From DATLFI01 sp035524895 (GTDB taxonomy: Bacteria > Acidobacteriota > Thermoanaerobaculia > Multivoradales > Multivoraceae): a stretch of DNA of 15,393 nucleotides. Below, one piece after another: positions 15,352 through 15,393 of the stretch. The notes beneath the pieces are model-generated. The model ran no database searches, had not been told where the DNA came from, and saw only the letters and a list, made by a program, of their open reading frames with translations. The stretch is from assembly GCA_035524895.1 (NCBI GenBank), contig DATLFI010000134.1, forward strand, positions 1 through 15,393. The letters are read 5' to 3'. A program made the position numbers and the translations under genes. Position 1 is the stretch's first letter. Each line of letters starts with the position of its first letter.

Positions 15352-15388
15352 GGTGCAGGCAAGCTGCCCGGGGCAGCTTGCTTGCACC
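15352..15388. repeat. Near-perfect 37-nt palindrome (18-bp arms, 1-nt centre)
   Basis: The left arm 15352-15369 and right arm 15371-15388 are complementary at 17 of 18 positions around a single central G at 15370. The only exception is a G-T pair at 15358/15382. The inner part reads GCAAGCTGCCC then GGGCAGCTTGC. It could act as a factor-independent terminator stem (no T-run seen), a REP-like extragenic palindrome, or a binding or recombination site. It lies 5 bp from the window end. Confidence 0.7.
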
Positions 15389-15393
15389 CACCC

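Larger units (their letters stand above)
15092..15393. other. Right-edge 300 bp with palindromes and no convincing gene
   Basis: No frame here gives a recognisable protein. A minus-strand frame at 15075-15362 is Pro/Arg-rich and covers the PadR promoter. A plus-strand frame from 15189 stays open to the window edge, but it crosses a strong palindrome and has no motif. The segment holds the palindromes listed separately and may be an intergenic region before a gene outside the window. Confidence 0.45.

Noticed and set aside
15189..15393. Open plus-strand frame running off the right edge
   Set aside because: It passes through the 37-nt palindrome and shows no motif or ribosome site. It cannot be supported without the flanking sequence.
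1..15393. CRISPR array, insertion sequence, prophage or toxin-antitoxin system
   Set aside because: No regularly spaced repeats, transposase or integrase motifs, phage structural genes or small paired toxin genes were seen.

Overview
The window is a very GC-rich stretch of bacterial chromosome (roughly two-thirds G+C or more by eye) holding eleven protein genes and no recognisable rRNA, tRNA, CRISPR array or insertion sequence. Two genes encode permeases of the ADOP type ("acidobacterial duplicated orphan permease": MacB_PCD/FtsX halves without their own ATPase). One is preceded by a PadR-type regulator, the usual ADOP arrangement. Together with secreted metallopeptidases, an exported D-aminoacylase-like hydrolase and a Calx-beta protein, this suggests Acidobacteriota (for example a Thermoanaerobaculia-like lineage) or a relative. 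That placement is inference from gene content, not from a marker gene.

Left part, plus strand. The window opens inside a secreted-type matrixin zinc metalloprotease with two Calx-beta domains (3-1364). A 765-bp gap without a convincing gene follows, then a short-chain dehydrogenase (2130-2816) and an ADOP permease that lacks its whole N-terminal third (2963-4561). A small remnant of the missing N-terminus may survive at 2884-2925.

The rest lies on the minus strand, and its genes run one after another from 15037 down to 4578. In transcription order they are: PadR regulator and full-length ADOP permease; exported N-acyl-D-amino-acid deacylase-like amidohydrolase and a GT-C (PMT/ArnT-like) membrane glycosyltransferase; a GNAT-Nudix fusion and a 129-residue SDR that has lost its catalytic core; a cupin; a dodecin; and a secreted M28 aminopeptidase. 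Within each of the three pairs the stop of the first gene and the start of the second overlap as ATGA, which suggests translational coupling. The units are separated by about 80-110 bp. A GC-poor promoter-like segment precedes PadR, and the 300 bp beyond it contain strong palindromes but no gene.

Themes are export and envelope work (three exported or secreted-type hydrolases, a membrane glycosyltransferase, two permeases) and small housekeeping functions (nucleotide sanitation, flavin storage). I do not see a coherent new defence or metabolic system. The least ordinary items are the GNAT-Nudix fusion with altered acetyl-CoA-loop glycines, two genes with large internal deletions within 5 kb, and a near-perfect 37-nt palindrome at the right edge.
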